DNA of 64,000 nt, taken from positions 1 through 64,000 of the forward strand of contig JAWKYD010000025.1 in assembly GCA_041396685.1 (NCBI GenBank). Direction: 5' to 3'. The notes under the pieces are model-generated. The model searched no databases. It was given only the letters and a program-made list of their open reading frames with translations, and had not been told where the DNA came from. Source of the DNA: JAUIAI01 sp041396685 (GTDB taxonomy: Bacteria > Pseudomonadota > Gammaproteobacteria > Burkholderiales > Burkholderiaceae_E). Below, piece by piece: positions 33,306 through 42,705 of the stretch (positions are counted from its first letter, which is position 1; every line of letters begins with the position of its first letter). A program made the translations under genes and the position numbers.

Positions 33306-33932
33306 TCAGTCGGCGACCATGCCCTCGACGCTGCCGCAGCCGATCCGCTCGATGACCGGCGTGGCGCCGGTGACGTCGATGACGGTGGTCGGGTCGAAGC
33401 CCTGATCGCCGGCATCGATCACGCCGTCGATGCGTTTGCCGATGCGATCGAGGATGTCGTCGGCCGAATGCAGCGGCAACTCGTCACCGGGCAGGATCAG
33501 GGTACTGACCAGCACCGGCTGCTCGAGCGCGCGCAGCACGCCTTGCGCGATCGGGTCACCGGGCACCCGCAGGCCGATGGTCTTGCGCGACGGGTGCCAG
33601 AGCCGCCGCGGTGTTTCCTTGGTGGCGGGCAGCACGAACGTGTACGGCCCGGGTGTCCACTCGCGCAGAAAACGGTATTTGCTGTTGTCGACCTGGGCGT
33701 AGACAGACAGCTGCTTGAGATCGGCGCACATCAGGGTGAGCAGATGGCGCGCGTCGATCGAGCGGATCTGGCGCAGCCGCTCGACTGCCGATTTGTCCTC
33801 GAGGCCGGCGGCCAGCACATAGCAGGCATCCGTGGGCATCGCGATCAGCCCGCCGCCGCGCAACAATTGCGCCGCCTGCCAGAGTAGGCGCTGTTGGGGA
33901 TCGATCGGATGGATGTCGAGGCGGATGGTCAT
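33306..33932 (-). CDS. yciO: YciO/YrdC family protein (threonylcarbamoyl-AMP synthase-like)
   Basis: A 208-residue member of the Sua5/YrdC superfamily. It follows YciO rather than TsaC: AMPTDACYVLAAGLEDKSAVERL, LLTLMCADLKQLSVYAQVDN, GPYTFVLPATKETPRRL, RKTIGLRVPGDPIAQGVL and PTTVIDVTG. The KxR and SxN motifs needed by TsaC for threonylcarbamoyl-AMP synthesis are not conserved (STLIL in place of SxN). Its physiological role is unsettled. It overlaps the PHP gene by four bases, so the two are translationally coupled. Confidence 0.88.
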   Translation of the reverse strand: MTIRLDIHPIDPQQRLLWQAAQLLRGGGLIAMPTDACYVLAAGLEDKSAVERLRQIRSIDARHLLTLMCADLKQLSVYAQVDNSKYRFLREWTPGPYTFVLPATKETPRRLWHPSRKTIGLRVPGDPIAQGVLRALEQPVLVSTLILPGDELPLHSADDILDRIGKRIDGVIDAGDQGFDPTTVIDVTGATPVIERIGCGSVEGMVAD

Positions 33933-34822
33933 GTTGCCGCGGCCCGCTCGCTCACCGCAGCAAGCAACGGCCAGACGGGCTCTACCCCGTCGGGCAGCGG
34001 CGGCAGCTCGCCCAGATCGACCCGGCTCTCGCCCGGACCGTGGAAGTCGGATCCGCGCGAGCCGAGCAGCCCGGCCTCGAGCGCCACCCGGGCATACTGG
34101 CGGTACTGGTCGCGCGTGTGACTGCCCGTCACCACCTCGATCGCCTGACCACCACCCTCGCGGAATTCATCGATCAGCGCATCGCGCAACATTGGATCGA
34201 GCCGGTAGCGACCGGGATGGGCGATGACGGCGATGCCGCCACTGGCGACGATCCAGCCCAAGGCATCGGTGAGCCGCGCCCACTGATGGGGAACATAGGC
34301 CGGCCCGCCCTCGCCCAGATAGCGCGCGAACACCTCGTCCATGTGGGCGCAATGACCGCTGCTGACCAGATGGCGGGCGAAATGGGTGCGCGACACCAGC
34401 GACGGATTGCGAACCTGGGCGATCGCGCCCTCGTAGGCGCCGGCCACACCCAGGCGTTCGAGCCGCGCGGCCATTTCACGCGCCCGGGCGTCGCGCCCCG
34501 AGCGAATGGCCGCGAGCCCGGTGGTCAGGGCGGGATCAGTGGGATCGATATCGAGACCGACGACGTGCAGCGTCTTGCCGGCCCAGGTCACGGAGATCTC
34601 GACGCCGGGCACGAAGGCCATCCCCAGTCGCCGGGCCTCGGCGGCCGCCTCCGGCACACCGCCGACCTCGTCATGGTCGGTGAGCGCAAACAGTTCGACT
34701 CCCGCGCGATGCGCGCGTCGGACCAGTTCGACCGGCGTCAGCGTGCCGTCCGACCAGCTCGAATGGCTGTGCAGGTCGGCGTTCAGGCGCCAGGGATCGG
34801 ACATCTGGGCGGCTCGCGTCAT
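33929..34822 (-). CDS. PHP-domain phosphoesterase (nucleoside bisphosphate phosphatase, TrpH/Rnm-like)
   Basis: A 297-residue PHP metalloenzyme. Metal ligands are in ADLHSHSSWSDG, ALTDHDEVGG, VPGVEIS, VIAHPGRYR and RGSDFHG, the nine-ligand PHP layout. The best-studied relative, E. coli TrpH (RNase AM), removes 3'-phosphate from 3',5'-bisphosphonucleotides and trims RNA 5' ends. It overlaps the upstream hydrolase and the downstream yciO by four bases each. A second ATG six codons in (MSDPW) is equally possible. Confidence 0.9.
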   Translation of the reverse strand: MTRAAQMSDPWRLNADLHSHSSWSDGTLTPVELVRRAHRAGVELFALTDHDEVGGVPEAAAEARRLGMAFVPGVEISVTWAGKTLHVVGLDIDPTDPALTTGLAAIRSGRDARAREMAARLERLGVAGAYEGAIAQVRNPSLVSRTHFARHLVSSGHCAHMDEVFARYLGEGGPAYVPHQWARLTDALGWIVASGGIAVIAHPGRYRLDPMLRDALIDEFREGGGQAIEVVTGSHTRDQYRQYARVALEAGLLGSRGSDFHGPGESRVDLGELPPLPDGVEPVWPLLAAVSERAAAT

Positions 34823-35712
34823 CGCAGGAAGGACTCGATCAGGTCGGCCACGGCCTCGGGTTGGTCATGGTGCACCATGTGCCCGGCGTCGGCGACTACC
34901 GCCCGATGCAGATCGCGAATCACCGACAAACGGTGCGCGTATTCCTCGCTCTGCACGAATCCCTGCTTCTTGCCCTGGTGTTCGCACATGACCCAGAGCG
35001 TTGGCGCCGTGATGGCCGCCCAGCAGGCCCGAACCTCATCGGCCCGATAGAGATACGGATTGCTGATCTTGTGGGCGGGATCCAACAACACACGGAAGCG
35101 GCCGTCGTCGGTCGGCGCCGACCAATGCCGGGCCAGAAATGCCGCCCGCCCGGGGCGCAGCCGCGGGTTGTTGCGCATCAGACGTGCGGCCACCGCCGGC
35201 AAATCGTCCGACAGGCTGGCCTGCGGCGGCGCGCGCAGCTCGTCGAGCCACTCGGCCAGCCGCGCCGGCGCCTGCGCCGGATCGGTCGCCGGCAGACCCA
35301 GGCCCTCGAGGTTGACCAGACGGGCGACCCGGGTCGGGCGCGCCCCGGCGTACAGACAGGCGACATTGCCGCCCATGCTGTGGCCCACCAGGTCGACCGG
35401 CGCGTCGCCGAACAGTTGCTCGAGCAGCTGATCGAGATCGGCCAGATAGTCGTAGAACCAGTAGCAGTCCGTCCCGCCCGGCTCGCTGGCACCGAACCCG
35501 CGCCAGTCGGGCGCGTAAACGTCCCAGTGCGCCGGCAGCGCATCGACCACGAACTGAAAAGAGGCGCCGACATCGGCCCAGCCGTGCAGCATGACCACAC
35601 GCCGGCGGCCGTCACCGGGCCAATGCCGCAGGTGCAGGCGAAGTCCCCGCACGACCAGCGAGCGGCACTCGCCCGCACGACGCGGAACGTAGGAAATGGA
35701 GTCGGATGTCAT
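34819..35712 (-). CDS. Alpha/beta-fold hydrolase
   Basis: A 297-residue alpha/beta hydrolase. VVMLHGWADVGASFQF gives the oxyanion-hole HG motif, DLVGHSMGGNVACLY the nucleophile elbow with Ser, and VVADAGHMVHHDQPEAV the catalytic His; the acid is probably in the APTLWVMCEHQGKKQG region or the preceding loop. There is no signal peptide, so it is cytoplasmic. It is the first gene of the run toward trpS and overlaps the PHP gene by four bases. The substrate is unknown. Confidence 0.87.
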   Translation of the reverse strand: MTSDSISYVPRRAGECRSLVVRGLRLHLRHWPGDGRRRVVMLHGWADVGASFQFVVDALPAHWDVYAPDWRGFGASEPGGTDCYWFYDYLADLDQLLEQLFGDAPVDLVGHSMGGNVACLYAGARPTRVARLVNLEGLGLPATDPAQAPARLAEWLDELRAPPQASLSDDLPAVAARLMRNNPRLRPGRAAFLARHWSAPTDDGRFRVLLDPAHKISNPYLYRADEVRACWAAITAPTLWVMCEHQGKKQGFVQSEEYAHRLSVIRDLHRAVVADAGHMVHHDQPEAVADLIESFLR

Positions 35713-35773
35713 CGGTCGGTATCGTACGCCGAGCCCGCCCGGCAGCGATGGGAACAGCCTCGCAGCCAGTGGG

Positions 35774-36757
35774 TCAGCGCGCCTCGAGCCAGGCCAGTTC
35801 GGCCAGCGAGAATCCCGCCGCCAGCCTGGCCGGACGGTTCAAAGGCCGTCGCGGTCGCGGCGCGCCCAGAGCAACGATCAACTCCGTGTAGGTTCGCTCG
35901 GGATCCCGCCCCGCCTGGTGGGCCAGGCGGCGAAACCAGTGGTCGCCAAGGCGCACGTGACCGATCTCATCGTCGACGATGATCTGCAGCACCGCGCAGG
36001 CAGCCCGATCGCCGGCCGCACGCAGGCGCGCCTGGATCGGCGGCGTGGCATCGAGTCCTCGCGCCTCGAGGACACGCGGTACCAGCGCCATGCGCGCGAG
36101 CAGGTCGTCGCGGGTTCGCAGCGCCATCTGCCAGAGCCCGTCGTGCGCGTCGAAATCACCATAGTCGAAACCCGCCTCGCGCAACAAGCCGTTCACGAGT
36201 CCGAAGTGGCGACATTCGTCGGCCGCCACCGCCAGCCAGTCGAGTGCGAACGCGTCGGGCATCGCCGGATAGCGCCAGATCGCATCGAGTGCGAGATTGA
36301 CGGCATTGAACTCGATGTGGGCGATGGCGTGCAACAACGCGGCCCGCGACCGTGTCCCGCCGGCCGCACGTCTGGGAACCCGCCGCGGATCGACCAGATT
36401 CGGTCGCGCCGGACGGCCCGGCGACAGAGGCGCATCGGGCAGCGGCCGTGGGTCCAGAACATTCGGCGCATCGACTGCCCGGGTGCGGGTGCCACGCGCG
36501 CGATCCGCACCGGCGCCGGGCAGCTGTTCGCGCCACAGTGCCATGACGCCATCGAGCTTGGCGCGAACGTCGGTTTGCGCCCAGCACGCCCGCGCGCGAG
36601 CGCGCACGGCGGCGAGCATACCCTCGCCGACGCCGCGATCCGACGCGGTCCCGACGGTCGCGGACGGAGCGTCCGCGGCCGCGGCTTCGAGAGCATCCGG
36701 CGCTGCCGCGGCTGCGCGACTTTCTGGCGCCGCCGACGATACGAGGCATTCGTTCAT
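35774..36757 (-). CDS. DUF455 ferritin-like protein
   Basis: A 327-residue protein of the DUF455 family, part of the ferritin-like superfamily. The di-iron type ligands are visible as AIAHIEFNAVNLALD, ADECRHFGLVNG and IVDDEIGHVRLGDHWF, that is two E-x-x-H pairs and more Glu residues. The N-terminal 60 residues are Ala-rich and poorly conserved. I start it at 36757; an earlier ATG at 36832 would overlap the divergent gamma carbonic anhydrase start. An oxygenase-like role is possible but not shown. Confidence 0.85.
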   Translation of the reverse strand: MNECLVSSAAPESRAAAAAPDALEAAAADAPSATVGTASDRGVGEGMLAAVRARARACWAQTDVRAKLDGVMALWREQLPGAGADRARGTRTRAVDAPNVLDPRPLPDAPLSPGRPARPNLVDPRRVPRRAAGGTRSRAALLHAIAHIEFNAVNLALDAIWRYPAMPDAFALDWLAVAADECRHFGLVNGLLREAGFDYGDFDAHDGLWQMALRTRDDLLARMALVPRVLEARGLDATPPIQARLRAAGDRAACAVLQIIVDDEIGHVRLGDHWFRRLAHQAGRDPERTYTELIVALGAPRPRRPLNRPARLAAGFSLAELAWLEAR

Positions 36758-36830
36758 GGTGATCGAACTCGGGCCTGCCGGCGATTCGCTACACTGAACG
36801 ACCTCCGGCCCACCGACCCTGCAAGCAAAC

Positions 36831-37373
36831 ATGACAGTCTACTCAGTCGGGCAATTGCTGCCCCAGATCGACGAATCCGCCTTCCTCGCACCCGGCTGCC
36901 ATGTCGCCGGGCAGGTCTTCATCGGCGGCGATTCGGGCATCTGGTTCGGCGTGGTGATCCGCGGCGACAATGAACCGATCCGCATCGGTGCGCGCAGCAA
37001 TGTGCAGGAAAACTCGGTCATGCACGTGGATACCGGCCATCCGCTCACCGTTGGCGACGATGTCACGATCGGCCACCTGGCGATGCTGCACGGCTGCACC
37101 ATCGGCAACGGCTCGCTCATCGGCATCAAGGCCGTGGTCATGAACGGGGCCACGATCGGCGAGCACTCTCTGATCGGCGCCGGCGCGCTGGTCACCGAGG
37201 GCAAGCAGATCCCACCGCGCTCGCTGGTCATGGGAGCCCCTGGCAAGGTGGTGCGCGAGCTGACCGACGCCGAGGTCGCCCGACTGCAACTGAGCGCCGA
37301 TTCATACGTCGAACGCGCACGGCTCTATCGGCAGCGGTTGGCGCTGATTCCCACCGGTGCGTCGCCACGATGA
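36831..37373 (+). CDS. Gamma-class carbonic anhydrase family protein (YrdA-like)
   Basis: A 180-residue left-handed beta-helix hexapeptide protein. The three zinc-ligand histidines are present: His65 (VMHVDTG), His82 (IGHLAML) and His87 (LHGCT). Members form trimers with zinc at the interfaces; some hydrate CO2, many YrdA-like ones show little activity. It overlaps hslO by four bases (ATGA). It is divergent from the DUF455 gene with a 73-bp gap. Confidence 0.92.
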   Translation: MTVYSVGQLLPQIDESAFLAPGCHVAGQVFIGGDSGIWFGVVIRGDNEPIRIGARSNVQENSVMHVDTGHPLTVGDDVTIGHLAMLHGCTIGNGSLIGIKAVVMNGATIGEHSLIGAGALVTEGKQIPPRSLVMGAPGKVVRELTDAEVARLQLSADSYVERARLYRQRLALIPTGASPR

Positions 37374-38266
37374 CCGATCGCCTCACCCGCTTCATGATCG
37401 GCCCGCGCGTGCGCGGCCAGTGGCTCGACCTGCAAACCTCGTGGGGCGAAGTGCTGGCACGCAACACGCTGCCGCCGCTGGCCACGCGGGTGCTCGGCGA
37501 GCTCACCGCCGCCAGCCTGCTGCTCACCGCCACACTCAAACAGCGCGGCAGCCTCACCGCGCAGATCGTCGGCGGCGCCGGCCCGGCGCGATTGGTCGTG
37601 GTCGAGTGCCAGGCGGACGGGCGTTTTCGCTCGGTGCTCAAGCCGGCGCCCGACGCCGTCTGGCCCGAAAGCGCCGAAGACCTGATGCGCTTGCTCGACC
37701 CGACCGCCGGCGCGCGTTTCGTCGTCACGCTCGATCCGCAGCGTGACGGCTCGCCCGCCTACCAGGGCATCGTGCCGCTCGAAGGCGCCTCGATCGCGGC
37801 AGCCCTCGAGCGCTACATGGACCGTTCGGAACAACTGCCGACCCGCCTCTGGCTGGCCGCCAATGGCCAGCGCGCCGCCGGACTGCTGCTGCAGCGCCTG
37901 CCCGAGTCGGCCGGCCTCGAAGCCGACGCAGACACCTGGGAACGGGTGCAGATCCTCGCCGACACACTGGCCACCGACGAGATTCTCGACATCCAGGCCG
38001 ATCAGGCCATCCAAAGACTTTTCTGGCAGGAGAACGTCAGCGCGCTCGAGTCGCGCACGATTCGCTTCGCGTGCTCTTGCACGCGCGAGCGCGTGGCCGA
38101 GATGCTCAAGATGCTCGGTGCCGATGAGGTCCGCTCGATCCTCGACGAACAGCAGACCGTCAGCGTGAACTGCGATTACTGCAATTCGCACTACGAATTC
38201 GACGAGGTCGATTGCGCGATGCTGTTCGACCCCAACGCGATGCAGGGACCCGATACACGGCAATAG
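37370..38266 (+). CDS. hslO: Redox-regulated chaperone Hsp33
   Basis: A 298-residue holdase activated by oxidation. The C-terminal zinc centre is intact: CxC in FACSCTRERV and CxxC in NCDYCNSHYEF. The N-terminal core (GQWLDLQTSWGEVL; SLTAQIVGGAGPARLVVVEC; RLWLAANGQRAAGLLLQRLP) is standard. It is translationally coupled to the upstream gamma carbonic anhydrase. It ends 80 bp before a convergent MFS gene, with a strong hairpin in the gap. Confidence 0.95.
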   Translation: MTDRLTRFMIGPRVRGQWLDLQTSWGEVLARNTLPPLATRVLGELTAASLLLTATLKQRGSLTAQIVGGAGPARLVVVECQADGRFRSVLKPAPDAVWPESAEDLMRLLDPTAGARFVVTLDPQRDGSPAYQGIVPLEGASIAAALERYMDRSEQLPTRLWLAANGQRAAGLLLQRLPESAGLEADADTWERVQILADTLATDEILDIQADQAIQRLFWQENVSALESRTIRFACSCTRERVAEMLKMLGADEVRSILDEQQTVSVNCDYCNSHYEFDEVDCAMLFDPNAMQGPDTRQ

Positions 38267-38310
38267 AACGCACGCGCCGCCGACGGGCGCCGCTCAGGAG
38301 ACGCCGATCC

Positions 38311-38334
38311 ATTCGCGCGCCGCAGCGCGCGAAT
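38311..38334. terminator. Bidirectional hairpin between hslO and MFS gene
   Basis: A perfect 10-bp inverted repeat (ATTCGCGCGC at 38311-38320 and GCGCGCGAAT at 38325-38334) with a CGCA loop lies between two convergent genes. The stem is very GC-rich with A/T at its base. There is no long T-run on either side, but the position and perfection fit a shared terminator. Confidence 0.7.
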
Positions 38335-38346
38335 AGAAGCGCCTCC

Positions 38347-39618
38347 CTAACGCGTTTGCCCGGGCAGCGGCTGAAGGGTCGGCACCAGCAACAGCCCGAG
38401 CACCGCGAGTCCGGTCAGGATCATGAATGCCGGCTGGTAACTGCGTGAAGCGTCGAACACCATACCCGCCAGCAGCGGCCCGATGGCTCCGCCCAGCGTG
38501 CCGCAAAACAGCACGATACCGAAGATCGTGCTGTGAGAGCGCAGGCCGAATAATTCCGCGATCGTCGGCGACACCACGGTGAAGAATCCGCCGTGCGAGA
38601 AGCCGTATACCAGTGCAAACGCGAACAGCCAGACGGGCGAGGTGATCGACAACAGCCCGAACAGGCTCAGCACCAGCGCCCCGAAACAGATCAGGTAGGC
38701 GCGGCGCCCGCCGATGCGGTCGACGAATCCGCCGACCAGCACCCGCCCGACCATGCTGATGCCACCGATCAACGCCAGCACGGCTGCCGCCCGACCCACG
38801 TCGAGGCCGAGATCGACCCCGTGCGCAACGATGTGCACCGGCACAGTCATCAGCGATGGAAAGAACATGAACTGAAGCGCACAGAGCGTCCAGAACTGGC
38901 GCGTGCGACGCGCCTCGGCGAACGGCCAACCGCCGGCCGAAGCGGCCGGCGTCGAAGCCCTGGCGCCGCCGGCCGCGCCGTGCGCGACCGAGGCGCCGGT
39001 CCCGTTCCCCGGCGATTCATCCCGCACCGCCCGCGAGGTCTCGTCGCTTTCTGGAAAAGACATGCCCTGTGCGGCCAGAAACAGTGCGATTCCCGCACCG
39101 AGGCCGAGCGCCAGGCAGGCACTGCGCCAGCCAAACTGCGTGACCAGCGCGGCCGCCGCGAGCGGCAGGATCATCTGACCGAGTGCGGTGCCGGTCTTGA
39201 CGAAACCGGTCATCAGACCGCGGCGCTGCGGAAACCATCGCGCCACCGTCGACAAGGTGGTGACGTCGTGCGCCGCCAGGCCGATGCCGACCATGCCGCC
39301 ATAGAGCAGGAACAATTGCCAGGGCGCGCTCATCCAGACCATCAACAGATAGCCCAGCGCATAGCAAAGGCCAGCCACGGTCAGCACGACGCGCGGGCCG
39401 AAGCGCTCGTTGGCGCGGCCGGCCACCATCGCGAAAACGCCCATCACGAAAAACGCGATCGAGGTCGCTGCCGACAACAGGGTGCGCGACCAACCGAGTT
39501 CGTTTTCGAGCGCCTTGAAAAAAACGCCGTAGGCGAACATGCCGCCGATGATCACGAACTGGACGACGAACGCCGACACGAACACGCGCCGGCGTCGCAC
39601 GGTGTCAGCGACGGGCAT
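38347..39618 (-). CDS. MFS transporter (OFA/monocarboxylate-like)
   Basis: A 423-residue 12-helix transporter. The N-terminus FVVQFVIIGGMFAYGVFFKA and helices with SWSR-like GWSRTLLSAATSIAF resemble the monocarboxylate/oxalate-formate (OFA) subgroup. A long Gly/Ala/Ser-rich central loop (about 195-235) separates the two halves. The start overlaps the end of ftsB by 14 bases, so it is likely read from the eno-ftsB transcript. The substrate is inferred only at the level of small carboxylates. Confidence 0.87.
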   Translation of the reverse strand: MPVADTVRRRRVFVSAFVVQFVIIGGMFAYGVFFKALENELGWSRTLLSAATSIAFFVMGVFAMVAGRANERFGPRVVLTVAGLCYALGYLLMVWMSAPWQLFLLYGGMVGIGLAAHDVTTLSTVARWFPQRRGLMTGFVKTGTALGQMILPLAAAALVTQFGWRSACLALGLGAGIALFLAAQGMSFPESDETSRAVRDESPGNGTGASVAHGAAGGARASTPAASAGGWPFAEARRTRQFWTLCALQFMFFPSLMTVPVHIVAHGVDLGLDVGRAAAVLALIGGISMVGRVLVGGFVDRIGGRRAYLICFGALVLSLFGLLSITSPVWLFAFALVYGFSHGGFFTVVSPTIAELFGLRSHSTIFGIVLFCGTLGGAIGPLLAGMVFDASRSYQPAFMILTGLAVLGLLLVPTLQPLPGQTR

Positions 39619-40033
39619 GCATGGTCATCGTGCGATCGGCGCCCGGCGCCACCGAACTCGGCGCCACCGGATCGTTGATCTGAACGAAGATCTCGTCCTG
39701 ACCGATCATGCTGAGCTCGTAACGGGCGCGCTCTTCGATGGCGAGAAAACCGTTGGCCAGGTCGTGGACCTCGGCCGCGAGCGCCTCATTGCGCGCAGCC
39801 AGGAGATCGTTGCTACGCAGCCGGCTCTCGAGCTCGCGATCGAGCCGCCAGACATTCAGCCAACCGCCGTCGCCGAACCAGAGCGGCCATTGAATGGTCG
39901 CCAGCAACAGCGACAGAAACAGGGGCAGGAAGCGCAACGGCGAGTTCTCCGCGTCGACCCGCGTGGGCGGGACCCACCGATCGATGGCGGCGGGATTCGG
40001 TGTGCGAGGCCGGCTTTGGGGAACCGGCCGCAC
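39605..40033 (-). CDS. ftsB: Cell division protein FtsB, N-terminally extended
   Basis: Bitopic divisome protein that with FtsL and FtsQ links septum sensing to wall synthesis. A membrane helix (LRFLPLFLSLLLATIQWPLWF) is followed by a coiled coil (LDRELESRLRSNDLLAARNEALAAEV) and the conserved GFLAIEERARYELSMIGQDEIF. With 142 residues it is longer than the usual 90-110: about 30 Pro/Arg-rich residues precede the helix. The start is a GTG at 40033, 10 bases after eno, without a clear ribosome site, so it may depend on coupling. The location after eno is the classical one. Confidence 0.88.
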   Translation of the reverse strand: MRPVPQSRPRTPNPAAIDRWVPPTRVDAENSPLRFLPLFLSLLLATIQWPLWFGDGGWLNVWRLDRELESRLRSNDLLAARNEALAAEVHDLANGFLAIEERARYELSMIGQDEIFVQINDPVAPSSVAPGADRTMTMHARR

Positions 40034-40043
40034 CGGGCATCAG

Positions 40044-41327
<1,284 letters not shown>

Positions 41328-41438
41328 GACGATCTCTCAGTTTGGGAAGTCGTGGGGCACGCCGCCCGCGACCGCGAGCGGCGGCCGTGTTCGGCGGCGC
41401 GCACGGGCTGCCGCCGGCGTGGCCGGTGGCGCCGGCGA

Positions 41439-41729
41439 TCAGACGCCGTCGACGATGTACATGTTGAAGTGTTCGGTCGCGCCGGCACGTTTGGCGCGCG
41501 CCTCGGTGTAGAGCGCGCTGTCGTAGAAGTCGCGCGCCGCCTGCATGGACTCGAATCGCACCACGACCACGCGCCCGGGCGTGAAGCTGCCCTCGAGTAC
41601 TTCCGTGGCACCACCGCGCACCATGAACTCGCCACCGGCGGACTTGACTGCCCCCGGCGAGAGCGCGGCGTACTGCTTGTACTGTTCGGGATCGGTAACC
41701 TTGACGTCGGCGATGACATAGGCAGCCAT
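41439..41729 (-). CDS. DUF1330 family protein
   Basis: A 96-residue ferredoxin-like alpha/beta barrel protein (dimeric ABM fold). AAYVIADVKVTDPEQYKQYA, GGEFMVRGGATEVLEG and VVVRFESMQAARDFYDS are the family blocks. Function is unknown. A strong AAGGAGAG site precedes the ATG at 41729. It sits between kdsA and eno, 31 bp after kdsA, as in other betaproteobacteria, which suggests a conserved but undefined association. Confidence 0.9.
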   Translation of the reverse strand: MAAYVIADVKVTDPEQYKQYAALSPGAVKSAGGEFMVRGGATEVLEGSFTPGRVVVVRFESMQAARDFYDSALYTEARAKRAGATEHFNMYIVDGV

Positions 41730-41760
41730 GAGTCTCTCCTTGGACGGCGTTTCGATCGGG

Positions 41761-42624
41761 TCAGCGCAACGTATTCTCGGCGAGCGGCTGACGCTTGACC
41801 ACATCGTCGATCGCCATCAGGGTGCGCAACAAGCCCTCGAGATGATCTATCGGCCAGGCGTTGGGTCCATCCGAGAGTGCTTTTTCCGGGTCCGGATGGC
41901 ACTCCATGAACAAGCCCGACACGCCGCTGGCCACCGCCGCCCGCGCCAGCACCGGCACGAACTCGCGCTGACCGCCCGAACTGGTGCCCTGCCCGCCGGG
42001 CAGTTGCACCGAGTGCGTGGCATCGAACACCACGGGGCAGTTGTTCTCGCGCATGATCGCCAACGAGCGCATGTCGGACACGAGATTGTTGTATCCGAAA
42101 CTCACGCCGCGCTCGCAGACCATGATGGCATTGGCAGCGGCCTCGGCACCCAGTGCCTCGGTGGCCGCCTCGCGCGCCTTGATGACCACCTGACGCATGT
42201 CGTGCGGCGCGAGGAACTGGCCCTTCTTGATGTTGACCGGCTTGCCGCTGACGGCCACCGCACGGATGAAGTCGGTCTGGCGAACCAGGAAAGCCGGAGT
42301 CTGCAGTACGTCGACGGCCTCGGCGACCGGCTTGATCTGATCGATGTCGTGCACGTCGGTGAGCACCGGCACGCCGAAGTGCTCCCGCACCTGGGCCAGA
42401 ATGTCGAGGCCGTCACGCATGCCGGGGCCGCGAAAGCTGGCTCCCGAACTGCGGTTGGCCTTGTCGAACGAGCTCTTGTATATGAACGGTACGCCCAAGG
42501 CCGCGCAGATCTCGCGCAGACGACCCGCGGTCTCGAAGGCCATTTCGCGCGATTCGATCACGCAGGGCCCGGCGATCAGGAAAAACGGCCGGTCCAGACC
42601 GACTTCGAAATTGCAGAGCTTCAT
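41761..42624 (-). CDS. kdsA: 3-deoxy-8-phosphooctulonate (KDO-8-P) synthase
   Basis: Condenses phosphoenolpyruvate with arabinose 5-phosphate to make KDO-8-phosphate for the LPS inner core. It has 287 residues. Typical blocks are FFLIAGPCVIESREMAF, FIYKSSFDKANRSSG, DVHDIDQI, KGQFLAPHDM, VCERGVSFGYNNLVSDMRSL and FDATHSVQLPGG. It is an early gene in the pyrG-kdsA-eno run. Confidence 0.97.
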   Translation of the reverse strand: MKLCNFEVGLDRPFFLIAGPCVIESREMAFETAGRLREICAALGVPFIYKSSFDKANRSSGASFRGPGMRDGLDILAQVREHFGVPVLTDVHDIDQIKPVAEAVDVLQTPAFLVRQTDFIRAVAVSGKPVNIKKGQFLAPHDMRQVVIKAREAATEALGAEAAANAIMVCERGVSFGYNNLVSDMRSLAIMRENNCPVVFDATHSVQLPGGQGTSSGGQREFVPVLARAAVASGVSGLFMECHPDPEKALSDGPNAWPIDHLEGLLRTLMAIDDVVKRQPLAENTLR

Positions 42625-42705
42625 CGCTCCTCCCCGACCCGCGGCGCTTGCGCCGGGTCGCTTGCAGGTTCACGGCACGGGCGCCATGCCCGCGCCGCGG
42701 TGGAA

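Noticed and set aside
33306..33932. yciO product as the essential TsaC threonylcarbamoyl-AMP synthase
   Set aside because: The KxR and SxN residues required by TsaC are not conserved; the pattern is that of YciO.
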